DNA from: CAYNNP01 sp964398215
GTDB lineage: Bacteria; Planctomycetota; Planctomycetia; Pirellulales; Pirellulaceae
Assembly (NCBI GenBank): GCA_964398215.1
Contig: CAYNNP010000117.1
Location: 1 to 20,094 of the forward strand
Direction of reading: 5' to 3'
Length of the DNA: 20,094 nt
A program made the translations under genes and the position numbers. A model generated the notes under the pieces. It saw nothing but the letters and a program-made list of their open reading frames with translations, had not been told where the DNA came from and did no database searches. Shown here one piece after another: positions 7,139 to 14,115 of the stretch. Numbering within the stretch: position 1 is the stretch's first letter; each line of letters opens with the position of its first letter.

Positions 7139-7234
7139 GCGCAAATGAGCCGCTGGGCGATAGCCCCGGTTTTTTGACGGTCTGGTTGCGCTCGAAACCG
7201 CGGCTATCGCCCAGCGGCTCACAATCAACAAGCC
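7120..7234. repeat. Large nested palindrome downstream of pssA
   Basis: Arms 7146-7172 and 7195-7221 are inverted repeats of 27 bases with one mismatch (20 of them, TGAGCCGCTGGGCGATAGCC, are perfect) around a 22-base spacer. An outer 12-bp pair, GGCTTGTTGATT (7120-7131) and AATCAACAAGCC (7223-7234), encloses it, with 14 unpaired bases on one side and one on the other. It follows the pssA stop codon on the minus strand, so it may end or protect that transcript. Its length and the repeat context also fit a small mobile palindromic element. Confidence 0.85.
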
Positions 7235-7235
7235 G

Positions 7236-7253
7236 TTGACGACTTTCGCTACG
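7236..7253 (-). repeat. 18-bp post-stop repeat, copy 1
   Basis: On the minus strand CGTAGCGAAAGTCGTCAA begins 5 bases after the pssA stop codon. The same 18 bases occur at 14090-14107, 8 bases after the DUF1552 stop codon, in the same orientation. Confidence 0.85.
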
Positions 7254-7258
7254 GCACC

Positions 7259-8371
7259 TTACTGAGATTCGTCAACGTTTGCGGGACCGACTTCAGCTGG
7301 ATCGGGCGCGCCACCGTTATCGTCCAGCGTTTCCGTTGTCTCCTGAGTTCCAGCAGCTTCAACCGCCAATGCTCTGGCGCGTCCCGCCGACCCCAGTCTT
7401 TGTACCAGCGTTTTGGCGGGATAGGCGAATGCAAAGTAGCACAGCGCGACAGGCAGCGCCAGTTCATGCAGTACCATCACGCCAACAATCACGAACAAGG
7501 CGCGGCCAATTTGGTGAGGCGCCTTTCGGCCTCGCATCAATTGCTGAAAGACATGCGGGTACTGCACCCGAGAAACCATCAGATACGCCAGCATCAAAGC
7601 GAGCGCTGGCAAGAACAATGGTGCCGTTTCGAGAGTCACATTGGCAATTCCCTTGACCCACTCAAACGGTGCGTTCTGGGCAAGATGCCTAAGCTCTGGC
7701 ATTGCGATCGCAAATGCAGCCAATGTTCCTGCTGCAGCGGGACTTGGCAGGCCCTCGAACCCTTCATGCGTATCGTCTTCGTCAGTTTCAACGTTGAATC
7801 GCGCAAGTCGAATCAAGACGCACAACGTGAACAGCACACCAATGCTCCACGTCAATCGCCTTGGCAGCACATCGCCAGCACTGATCCGCCAGACCATCAC
7901 AGCCGGTGCAGTTCCAAAAGTAATTGCATCGCACAAACTATCCAGTTCAGCGCCAAACTTACTTTCTTGACCAGTCATCCTGGCGGCGGAACCGTCCAAG
8001 GCGTCGAACAGCATTCCAGCAAAAATTAGGATCCCGGCAATAAATAATCGTTGTTGCTGATCGCCCGCAACGTTCGTATCGATATCCATCATGACCGCGA
8101 TTGCCGCTAGCCCGCAAACTGCGTTGCCCAAAGTCAGCAGAGTTGGCAGAACAGCCAACGTCACACGTCGTTTCCTCTTCCGTTTTTTCTTGCGGACTTT
8201 TTTGGGCCGACGACCGTTACCGTTTGGATCTTGGTCGGTCGAATTGCCATTTGGCGACCGATCGCGGTACCGATTCGGGAATAGTCCACGCTTCAACTCG
8301 CTCATCTCAAGGCGATTGGAGTTTCGCCCAAACAAAAGTGGGAGTCGCGAGTGCTTGGCTGGACGGTTCAT
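7259..8371 (-). CDS. pssA: CDP-diacylglycerol--serine O-phosphatidyltransferase
   Basis: It makes phosphatidylserine from CDP-diacylglycerol and serine in the membrane, the first step towards phosphatidylethanolamine. The CDP-alcohol phosphatidyltransferase signature D-x2-D-G-x2-A-R-x8-G-x3-D-x3-D is complete: Asp123, Asp126, Gly127, Ala130, Arg131, Gly140, Asp144 and Asp148. LPTLLTLGNAVCGLAAI (75-91) is the typical first membrane segment of the PssA subgroup, and several further hydrophobic segments follow. At 370 residues it is longer than most type II enzymes (about 250): residues 1-70 form a polar N-terminus ending in a very basic stretch (KKVRKKKRKRKRR), and the last 35 residues are an acidic tail. 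The ATG at 8371 is used; Met23 (8305) is an alternative with no better ribosome-binding site. No decarboxylase gene (psd) is nearby. Confidence 0.9.
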   Translation of the reverse strand: MNRPAKHSRLPLLFGRNSNRLEMSELKRGLFPNRYRDRSPNGNSTDQDPNGNGRRPKKVRKKKRKRKRRVTLAVLPTLLTLGNAVCGLAAIAVMMDIDTNVAGDQQQRLFIAGILIFAGMLFDALDGSAARMTGQESKFGAELDSLCDAITFGTAPAVMVWRISAGDVLPRRLTWSIGVLFTLCVLIRLARFNVETDEDDTHEGFEGLPSPAAAGTLAAFAIAMPELRHLAQNAPFEWVKGIANVTLETAPLFLPALALMLAYLMVSRVQYPHVFQQLMRGRKAPHQIGRALFVIVGVMVLHELALPVALCYFAFAYPAKTLVQRLGSAGRARALAVEAAGTQETTETLDDNGGAPDPAEVGPANVDESQ

Positions 8372-8647
8372 CGATGCTTTTCTTTAACGTGTGGCTCACC
8401 AATTCTAGCCACGAAAACAAGAACCGAGCACTTCCAAAGTCACCGCAAGGGCCGAATTTATTCGCTGAATCCCCTAAAATCTGACATCAATCCTCCACAC
8501 TGCCTTGATCGACTGGATGAAACAACCAGAAACCAACTGCGAGGCAGCGACAGAATGTAGCACCCTATGTCAGCGTGGGGCCCGAACCATCAAACCACGA
8601 TTCGGGTTTATCCGTCTTTCATCATCGCCGACAACGAACGATTCACA
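8372..8647. other. Spacer without recognised gene
   Basis: The 276 bases between pssA and the small lipoprotein gene hold only short frames with no ribosome-binding site or family resemblance. I see no strong hairpin or repeat. A promoter for pssA is expected here but none is clear. Confidence 0.5.
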
Positions 8648-8824
8648 TCATGGATTATCGTCGGCGGGTTCGGTTGGCTCATCGGCGTTGGTCGGTTGCT
8701 GATCGGATAACACGTCAGTATCAACATCATCAATCGGTTCAACAAAAGCAGGATGACGAAGATTGGTGCAACCGCCGACACAAATCACAATGAGCATCAC
8801 CCAAGATAAATGGGGTCTGTGCAT
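8648..8824 (-). CDS. Small predicted lipoprotein
   Basis: From the ATG at 8824 the product is 58 residues: a basic start (MHRPHLSW), a hydrophobic core (VMLIVICV) and a lipobox ending VGGC with the cysteine at residue 19. The mature part is about 40 residues, acidic and rich in Asp, Glu and Pro. This is the form expected for an Lgt substrate anchored to a membrane. An ATG at 8866 would add 14 residues; it has GAGG only 2 bases ahead, while the ATG at 8824 has no visible ribosome-binding site, so the start is uncertain. Function is unknown. It is divergent from astD and 276 bases upstream of pssA on the same strand. Confidence 0.6.
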   Translation of the reverse strand: MHRPHLSWVMLIVICVGGCTNLRHPAFVEPIDDVDTDVLSDQQPTNADEPTEPADDNP

Positions 8825-8971
8825 GGCAGGGAATTGGGGCAGGCGTTGGGGTGGGATTAATGTCATAACCTCTTTTTGCTAAAAAAACAACGTCGACTGG
8901 CTGGTTCCGGCTCCAAAAGGCTAAGACTGGTCTCTTGTCTCGTGCAAAAAACTTTCATCGGAGCCATCGAA

Positions 8972-10411
8972 GTGAACAGCAAACAACACTTTCAGAGCCT
9001 TTGCCCAATCGATGACTCGGTCGTCTGGTCGGGCGCGGAATCGACCGAGCAAGAGGTTTTGCAGGTGATGAAGGCATCCGCAGAGGCCGGCAATTCCTGG
9101 CGGCAGACCGCGATTGAAGACCGAATGGAGCTTGTCCGTCGCTACTCGCAGTACGTTGCCGATCATCGCCAAGAGATCGCTGACCTGATCACTCGAGAGG
9201 TCGGCAAGTTGCCATGGGATTCGGCGGGCGAAGTCAACGCGGCGATCGCAAAAGCAGAAGTGTCAATCAAAGCCTACCAAGAGCGTCGGGCTGATTCGGT
9301 CTTGGATGACGGACCTCCCAAGCGAACGGTGCGCTACCAACCGCTTGGTGTCACATTCGTTCTCGGTCCGTTCAATTTTCCACTGCACTTACCCGGCGGA
9401 CAGATCATTCCTGCGCTGTTGATGGGGAATTCGGTCGTCATGAAACCTAGCGAGCATGCGACTGCGGTTGGCGACTGGATGCTCAGAGCCTGGCAAGCAG
9501 TCGGTCTTCCCGAAAACGTTTTGCAGTTGATCTATGGACGAGTATCGCCAGCGGTCACGGCGATTGATTCGCCGCACGTTGGCGGTGTGTTTTTGACTGG
9601 CGGCCGCTTGGCGGGACAAGCCATTCATCGGCAACTTGCTGGTCGCTACGAAGTCCAATTGGCCTTGGAGTTGGGCGGCAACAACCCGGTTGTCATTACA
9701 AACGACTTGCCCGCGGATGATGTTGCGGCAGTGATCAGTTTTTCGGCTTTCATTTCTGCTGGACAACGTTGTACCTGCGCTAGACGCGCGATTTTTGTTG
9801 ATGGTGGAAACGCTGATGCCTGTATCGCAGCAACGATCAGTCGTTCAACCGCCTTGAAAGTTGGCTTGCCTGGCGATGAAGACCTAGCCCAGATAGGTCC
9901 GCTTGTGTCCGCCGAATCCGCCAATGGCTTGAAAGCAACCTACGAGTCGCTGTTGTCGCTCGGGTGCAAACCTCTGGTTCCGTTTCGGCAAGATGATCGT
10001 CGACCAAATCTTGTCCATCCCACGATCGTCGACGCCAGCGGGTTGAGCGATCAGCAGCTCGTTGAACTTGGAGAAATGGAATGGTTTGGACCGCTGCTGG
10101 TGATCCAAAAAGCGAACTCGATTGATGACGCAATCAAGGCCGCAAAACAAACTTGCTATGGCTTGTCAGCTGCCTTGCTGGGCGGCGATCAAGCACTGTT
10201 TGATCGCTTTGTGAACGAAGTCGGCGCGGGCATCGTGAATTGGAACCGCGCGACGACGGGTGCTGCTGGCGTGCTGCCATTCGGTGGACTCGGATCCAGT
10301 GGAAACCATCAACCCGCAGGTTTCTTTGCGATCGATTTCTGTGGCGATCCGGTTGCCTCACTCGAAGACACGACACTGGCAAGCAACGATCCATGGAGTG
10401 TCGTGAAATGA
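8972..10411 (+). CDS. astD: N-succinylglutamate 5-semialdehyde dehydrogenase AstD
   Basis: It oxidises succinylglutamate semialdehyde to succinylglutamate with NAD in the arginine succinyltransferase (AST) pathway. The frame is open to a TTG at 8876, but the GTG at 8972 has GGAG 8 bases ahead and gives 479 residues, near the AstD norm of about 490. Aldehyde dehydrogenase residues (GTG numbering): Asn135 in GPFNFPLHLPGG, Lys158 in VVMKPSE, the general base Glu233 in ALELGGNNPVV, and nucleophile Cys267 in AGQRCTCARR. EWFGPLLVI and LPFGGLGSSGNHQPAG near the C-terminus match the AstD type. The ATGA overlap with astB (10408-10411) shows translational coupling and supports AstD over a general aldehyde dehydrogenase. 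Confidence 0.93.
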   Translation: MNSKQHFQSLCPIDDSVVWSGAESTEQEVLQVMKASAEAGNSWRQTAIEDRMELVRRYSQYVADHRQEIADLITREVGKLPWDSAGEVNAAIAKAEVSIKAYQERRADSVLDDGPPKRTVRYQPLGVTFVLGPFNFPLHLPGGQIIPALLMGNSVVMKPSEHATAVGDWMLRAWQAVGLPENVLQLIYGRVSPAVTAIDSPHVGGVFLTGGRLAGQAIHRQLAGRYEVQLALELGGNNPVVITNDLPADDVAAVISFSAFISAGQRCTCARRAIFVDGGNADACIAATISRSTALKVGLPGDEDLAQIGPLVSAESANGLKATYESLLSLGCKPLVPFRQDDRRPNLVHPTIVDASGLSDQQLVELGEMEWFGPLLVIQKANSIDDAIKAAKQTCYGLSAALLGGDQALFDRFVNEVGAGIVNWNRATTGAAGVLPFGGLGSSGNHQPAGFFAIDFCGDPVASLEDTTLASNDPWSVVK

Positions 10412-11709
10412 GTCTAACAGAAGTACAAATTGACCGAATCGTTGGGCCAAGCCATCACTTTGGAGGCTTGGGCGTAGGCAATATCGCTTCGCAGTCAAAC
10501 GAAGGATCGGTGTCGAATCCCGCAGCGGCGGCGATGCAAGGCCTGGACAAAATGCGAACGGTTGCCATGGAAGGAGCCGTGCAGTTGATCGTGCCGCCGC
10601 ACCGACGTCCAAACCTCCGGTTCTTGCGGTCACTCGGTTTTACTGGTGCCGACGAAACTGTATTGCAGTCGTGTTACCAGCAAGCTCCCGGTTTGTTGTC
10701 CGCAACCATGAGTTGCTCGGCAATGTGGACCGCAAATGCTGCAACGGCGTCAGCCTCCGTCGACAATGCAGATGGTAAACCATCGCTAACGGTCGCAAAT
10801 CTTTCCAGCAGCATCCACCGCGATTTGGAATCACAAGAAACTTTGGTCGACCTACGTCATTGTTTGCCGTTCGCGCATGTGGCTCCTGCTCTTTCTGGTG
10901 GTGCCGCGATGCGTGACGAAGGCGCCGCAAACCACATGCGTCTGGGGTCGGCGGATGAAACAGCGGGACTGCACGTTTTTGTCGTTGGCGACGGCGAACC
11001 TCGGCCCAAACGTTTCTGGCCTCGCCAAAGCCGCATGAGTTTTGAAGCGATTGCTCGAGCACACAAGATTCCGCCCGAGAACACGTTTTTCTTGCAGCAG
11101 CACCCTGATGCGATCGATGCGGGTGCGTTTCACAATGATGTCGTAGCAGCCAGCCACCAAGGTTTGTTGATCCATCACCAAAACGCTTTCGCCAACGGTC
11201 CAGAAACACTCGCCCTGATCGCCGAGCGTTACGATTCGATTTTCAAACAACCATTGAACATCATCGAAGTTCGTGAAACGGATTTGTCGCTAGCTGATTC
11301 GGTTGCGACCTATCTGTTCAACAGCCAGATCATTAGCGGCGATGCGCCCAGTGCTCCGCCAAAGATTCTTTGCCCTGTTCATGTCAAGCACGATTTGGCA
11401 GCCAACAAGCTTGTGCAAAACTGGTGCAACGAAGGCGTATTCTCGGAAGTCCACTTTGTTGATCTTGGCCAAAGCATGCGAGGCGGCGGAGGGCCAGCGT
11501 GTTTGCGGTTACGTGTCCCGCTAACAGAGCTGGAAATCCGAAAGATCCCACAATCTTGTCGATGGACCGAAGAATTGGATAACAAACTCCGCTCGGTCAT
11601 CCAAAAACACTATCCAACCAAATTATCGCTCGCAGATCTGGCAACCAAAGACGCATTGAAACAAATCCAAACGGCGACTACCAAAATCCATCAAGCGCTC
11701 CAGCGATAG
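10408..11709 (+). CDS. astB: N-succinylarginine dihydrolase AstB
   Basis: It hydrolyses N2-succinylarginine to succinylornithine, CO2 and ammonia in the AST pathway of arginine breakdown. The protein has 433 residues (about 447 in E. coli) and lines up from its start (IVGPSHHFGGLGVGN against the family's LVGLTHHYAGLSFGN pattern). Conserved blocks are VSNPAAAAMQGLDKM at 35-49, the glutamate of DEGAANH (Glu171), the histidine of AGAFHNDV (His242) and the nucleophile Cys365 in GGGGPACLRLRVPLTE, together the catalytic triad of this amidinotransferase-like fold. The ATG at 10408 overlaps the astD stop by four bases; the longer frame upstream is only the shadow of astD. astA, astC and astE are not in the window. 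Confidence 0.96.
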   Translation: MSLTEVQIDRIVGPSHHFGGLGVGNIASQSNEGSVSNPAAAAMQGLDKMRTVAMEGAVQLIVPPHRRPNLRFLRSLGFTGADETVLQSCYQQAPGLLSATMSCSAMWTANAATASASVDNADGKPSLTVANLSSSIHRDLESQETLVDLRHCLPFAHVAPALSGGAAMRDEGAANHMRLGSADETAGLHVFVVGDGEPRPKRFWPRQSRMSFEAIARAHKIPPENTFFLQQHPDAIDAGAFHNDVVAASHQGLLIHHQNAFANGPETLALIAERYDSIFKQPLNIIEVRETDLSLADSVATYLFNSQIISGDAPSAPPKILCPVHVKHDLAANKLVQNWCNEGVFSEVHFVDLGQSMRGGGGPACLRLRVPLTELEIRKIPQSCRWTEELDNKLRSVIQKHYPTKLSLADLATKDALKQIQTATTKIHQALQR

Positions 11710-11824
11710 TCCACGAACTAGTGGTATCGGAAGTTTGCGAAAAACTATCAGCCCGCCGTTTACCCCGCAGCCAAGACGCACGTGATCGCGGTGCTCTTCA
11801 CGCCGAAGGCGTTTAACAACAAAG

Positions 11825-11888
11825 CCCGGGATCGCGCAGCGCATCCCGGGTATGCAACGGCGCCGTCGCGGCGACCCCAACGGGGTCG
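11825..11888. terminator. Hairpin pair between convergent genes
   Basis: Two stems lie between astB and the sulfatase gene, which face each other: CCCGGGAT/ATCCCGGG (11825-11832 with 11843-11850) and CGACCCC-AAC-GGGGTCG (11872-11888). There is no T-tract, so they may act as transcript ends, as RNA stabilisers, or be a dispersed repeat. Confidence 0.45.
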
Positions 11889-11921
11889 AACAATGCCGTG
11901 TAGTTGCGGTGCTAGCGGCCA

Positions 11922-13835
11922 TTAGGGGCTGGCCCATGGGTGGAATGGCGAGACTGGTGTCGAAGTGGATGTTGCTTTCTTTTGTTGGTCGGACTCGAAT
12001 GCGACGATTCGATCGATCTTGAAGTTCGCTGTTTTTGGCGCGATCAAAACCGTGTTTCGCTTTTCGTTGAAATGGAAATCGGCTGTGATTGTCTTGCCAG
12101 CGGTATCGATGAAACGGCTTGTCCATAGCCATTGGCCAGATGCGCGATCGGCACCTATCTGGCCGATCATCCAATCGCCATCGTTTACTTTGACCCAATA
12201 TTCTCGCTCGTGAGCGCCGTTCCAGTGGTCCGAGCGGCAGTGGACGGCCAACATCCATGTGTTTTCAGTATGCGCATTGAAATGAACGGCTGTGATTCCT
12301 TTTTTGGGCGACTCTGGTTGGTCTCGGATCGCTCGCAAGTAACCTGTTCCCGTGTATCCACCGATCGCGTTTTCCATTAGCCATGACTCGTCGCGCGGTG
12401 TCGGCAGCAGTTCTGATTCTGCAACAATGAATCCACCTTGATCATGAAATTCGTTATTTCGAACGCTGTCCGTCGGGTTTGCGCGAGGCATCACCGATGG
12501 GTCAAAGATGGGGTAGGGTTTCATTTTGTCCAGCACCGCTTGTAGCTTGCGACGTGATCGGCGAGCCGATGGATCGTCGCTTGCGAGCATGATCGGATTC
12601 ACTTCGAATGGATCGAGACGCGTGTTGTACAGTCGCCCGTCTTCGTGCAATTTGAATTCGCGATCGCGGGCCAAACGGATTAGCGCAAAACGATCTTTGT
12701 CCCAGCCCGGCCTTGGATCTTGATGAACGTAAACCCACTCGCGGGTGGATGCTTTGCCGCCTGTTAGCTCCGCGGCAAAGCTGATGCCATCGATAGGCTC
12801 TTTGACTTCGCTAGCAGTCCCAGCGATGTCCAAGATCGTCGGCAGAAAGTCAACCGAGTCGATCAAGCTCTTGCTTACTTTGCCAACCGGCGTCTTGCCT
12901 TTCCAGTGCGCGATCATCGGCACACGGATGCCCAAATCTGTTCCATAGCTCTTGCCGCCGCGGATTCGACGATCGCCCATCATGGACGCCACGCGATTGT
13001 TCGTGCCGTTGTCACTGTAAAACAGTACGAGCGTGTTTTCGCTAAGCCCCAATTCATCCAGTTTATCAATGACTTTGCCAACCATTTTGTCGGTATAGCG
13101 AATCATATCCGCAGCAAAAGGCGTTTCATCACTGTGTCGGCGTTCTGGATCCGACCACTCGGGGCTATCGGGCGTTGGCACCATAGGGTTATGCGGCAGT
13201 GCCATCGGGTAGTAAACAAAAAACGGTTGTTCGCGATTCTGCTGCATGAAATCGCCGATGAATTCGACCCACAGATCGGGACCGTATTTGCCTTGCGTGT
13301 CGGTACGCAATTTTCCATTTTCAAAGATAACCGGATCGGCATACCGAGAACCTTTGACTTCGGTGTGGCCGGTATGCCACAAGGAATACTGATCGTATCC
13401 GGCGTCCCGCACCCGCATGCCGGTGCTGCGCCTGAGTTCTGCGCCGGGGAAATCTGGCGGGTCGTAACTGGTCAATTGCCACTTGCCGGCAATGCAAGTC
13501 TTGTATCCTGCGCGTTGCATTTGATGCCCGAACGTATCGGCTTTCGGGTCCAAGATGCCGAATGATTTCCAGTTGCGATTGTTGTACTTGCCCGTCATCA
13601 ATTGAATCCGAGTATTCGTACAAAGCGGCATCGCATAGGCATGATCGAATCGCAACCCGCCAGCTGCCAGTTGATCAAGCCGTGGTGTCGCGTAGGACGT
13701 TCCGCCATAGCAACCAACGGTCTCGTAACCCAAGTCATCAGCCAATATTAAAACGATGTTTGGACGGTCGGCGGCAATCGCAGCGGACGAAAGCGTTGCA
13801 ACCAGCGCAGCAATGATCAGTTTTTGAAAGTTCAT
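11922..13835 (-). CDS. Secreted sulfatase with C-terminal carbohydrate-binding-like domain
   Basis: An arylsulfatase-type hydrolase of 637 residues, exported by a signal peptide (1-22, ending SSAAIAA). Metal ligands are visible as Asp33-Asp34 (LADDLGY) and Asp275-Asn276 (YSDNGTN), with His215 in LPHNP. The cysteine expected to become formylglycine is Cys72 in the motif CTNTR, so the usual C-x-P-x-R has Asn in place of Pro; the neighbouring block is GKWQL (118-121) where most sulfatases have GKWHL. Residues about 468-615 (GGFIVAESELL, GGYTGTGYL, NTWMLAVHCRS, WVKVNDGDWM) resemble a CBM-like beta sandwich. The likely substrate is a sulfated polysaccharide or its fragments. It stands downstream of the DUF1552 gene on the same strand but 280 repeat-filled bases away, so it probably has its own promoter. 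Confidence 0.92.
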   Translation of the reverse strand: MNFQKLIIAALVATLSSAAIAADRPNIVLILADDLGYETVGCYGGTSYATPRLDQLAAGGLRFDHAYAMPLCTNTRIQLMTGKYNNRNWKSFGILDPKADTFGHQMQRAGYKTCIAGKWQLTSYDPPDFPGAELRRSTGMRVRDAGYDQYSLWHTGHTEVKGSRYADPVIFENGKLRTDTQGKYGPDLWVEFIGDFMQQNREQPFFVYYPMALPHNPMVPTPDSPEWSDPERRHSDETPFAADMIRYTDKMVGKVIDKLDELGLSENTLVLFYSDNGTNNRVASMMGDRRIRGGKSYGTDLGIRVPMIAHWKGKTPVGKVSKSLIDSVDFLPTILDIAGTASEVKEPIDGISFAAELTGGKASTREWVYVHQDPRPGWDKDRFALIRLARDREFKLHEDGRLYNTRLDPFEVNPIMLASDDPSARRSRRKLQAVLDKMKPYPIFDPSVMPRANPTDSVRNNEFHDQGGFIVAESELLPTPRDESWLMENAIGGYTGTGYLRAIRDQPESPKKGITAVHFNAHTENTWMLAVHCRSDHWNGAHEREYWVKVNDGDWMIGQIGADRASGQWLWTSRFIDTAGKTITADFHFNEKRNTVLIAPKTANFKIDRIVAFESDQQKKATSTSTPVSPFHPWASP

Positions 13836-13875
13836 GACGGAATATCTTCGCTACAGGCAATCAGAGACGAGAATG

Positions 13876-13918
13876 GTAGGCCGTATCCAGCAAACTTTTA
13901 GTTTGCGCAGCTACGGCA
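13876..13918. repeat. 43-bp palindromic intergenic repeat, copy B
   Basis: Matches 6911-6953 with two differences. In this copy the inner stem is longer and perfect (GCAAACT-TTT-AGTTTGC), inside the outer GCCGTA/TACGGC pair. It lies 40 bases upstream of the sulfatase start. Confidence 0.85.
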
Positions 13919-14035
13919 GTCTTCAATCGCCCAGGGTCAGGTGTACATACCGATTATATCAACGATGATCTAAAAGAATTGACCGGCGCTGGTACTGCCA
14001 CCTAAGAAAAACCATCACTAGTGGCTTGTGTTCGT

Positions 14036-14078
14036 AGTGCCGCCATCAAGGCGGAATTTTCCGGCTAAAGCCGGCACT
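14036..14078. repeat. Cruciform-like double hairpin
   Basis: CCGCC-ATCAA-GGCGG (14040-14054) and CCGGCT-AA-AGCCGG (14061-14074) lie side by side within an outer pair AGTGCC/GGCACT (14036-14041 with 14073-14078). The outer pair shares a few bases with the inner stems. It is downstream of the DUF1552 gene. Confidence 0.75.
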
Positions 14079-14089
14079 TCAAACTTTGT

Positions 14090-14107
14090 TTGACGACTTT
14101 CGCTACG
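14090..14107 (-). repeat. 18-bp post-stop repeat, copy 2
   Basis: Same 18 bases as 7236-7253, beginning 8 bases after the DUF1552 stop codon on the minus strand. Confidence 0.85.
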
Positions 14108-14115
14108 CGCTTTGA

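Noticed and set aside
6911..7260. Possible CRISPR array because of repeated units near the gap.
   Set aside because: The copies have no regular spacers, are palindromic throughout, and no cas gene is present.
7400..8029. 209-residue plus-strand frame opposite pssA.
   Set aside because: The composition is Gln/His/Arg-rich as expected of an antisense shadow, and pssA motifs prove the other strand.
12906..13565. 219-residue plus-strand frame inside the sulfatase gene, and 221 residues at 14290-14955 inside the DUF1552 gene.
   Set aside because: Both are antisense to well-supported genes and show no domain.
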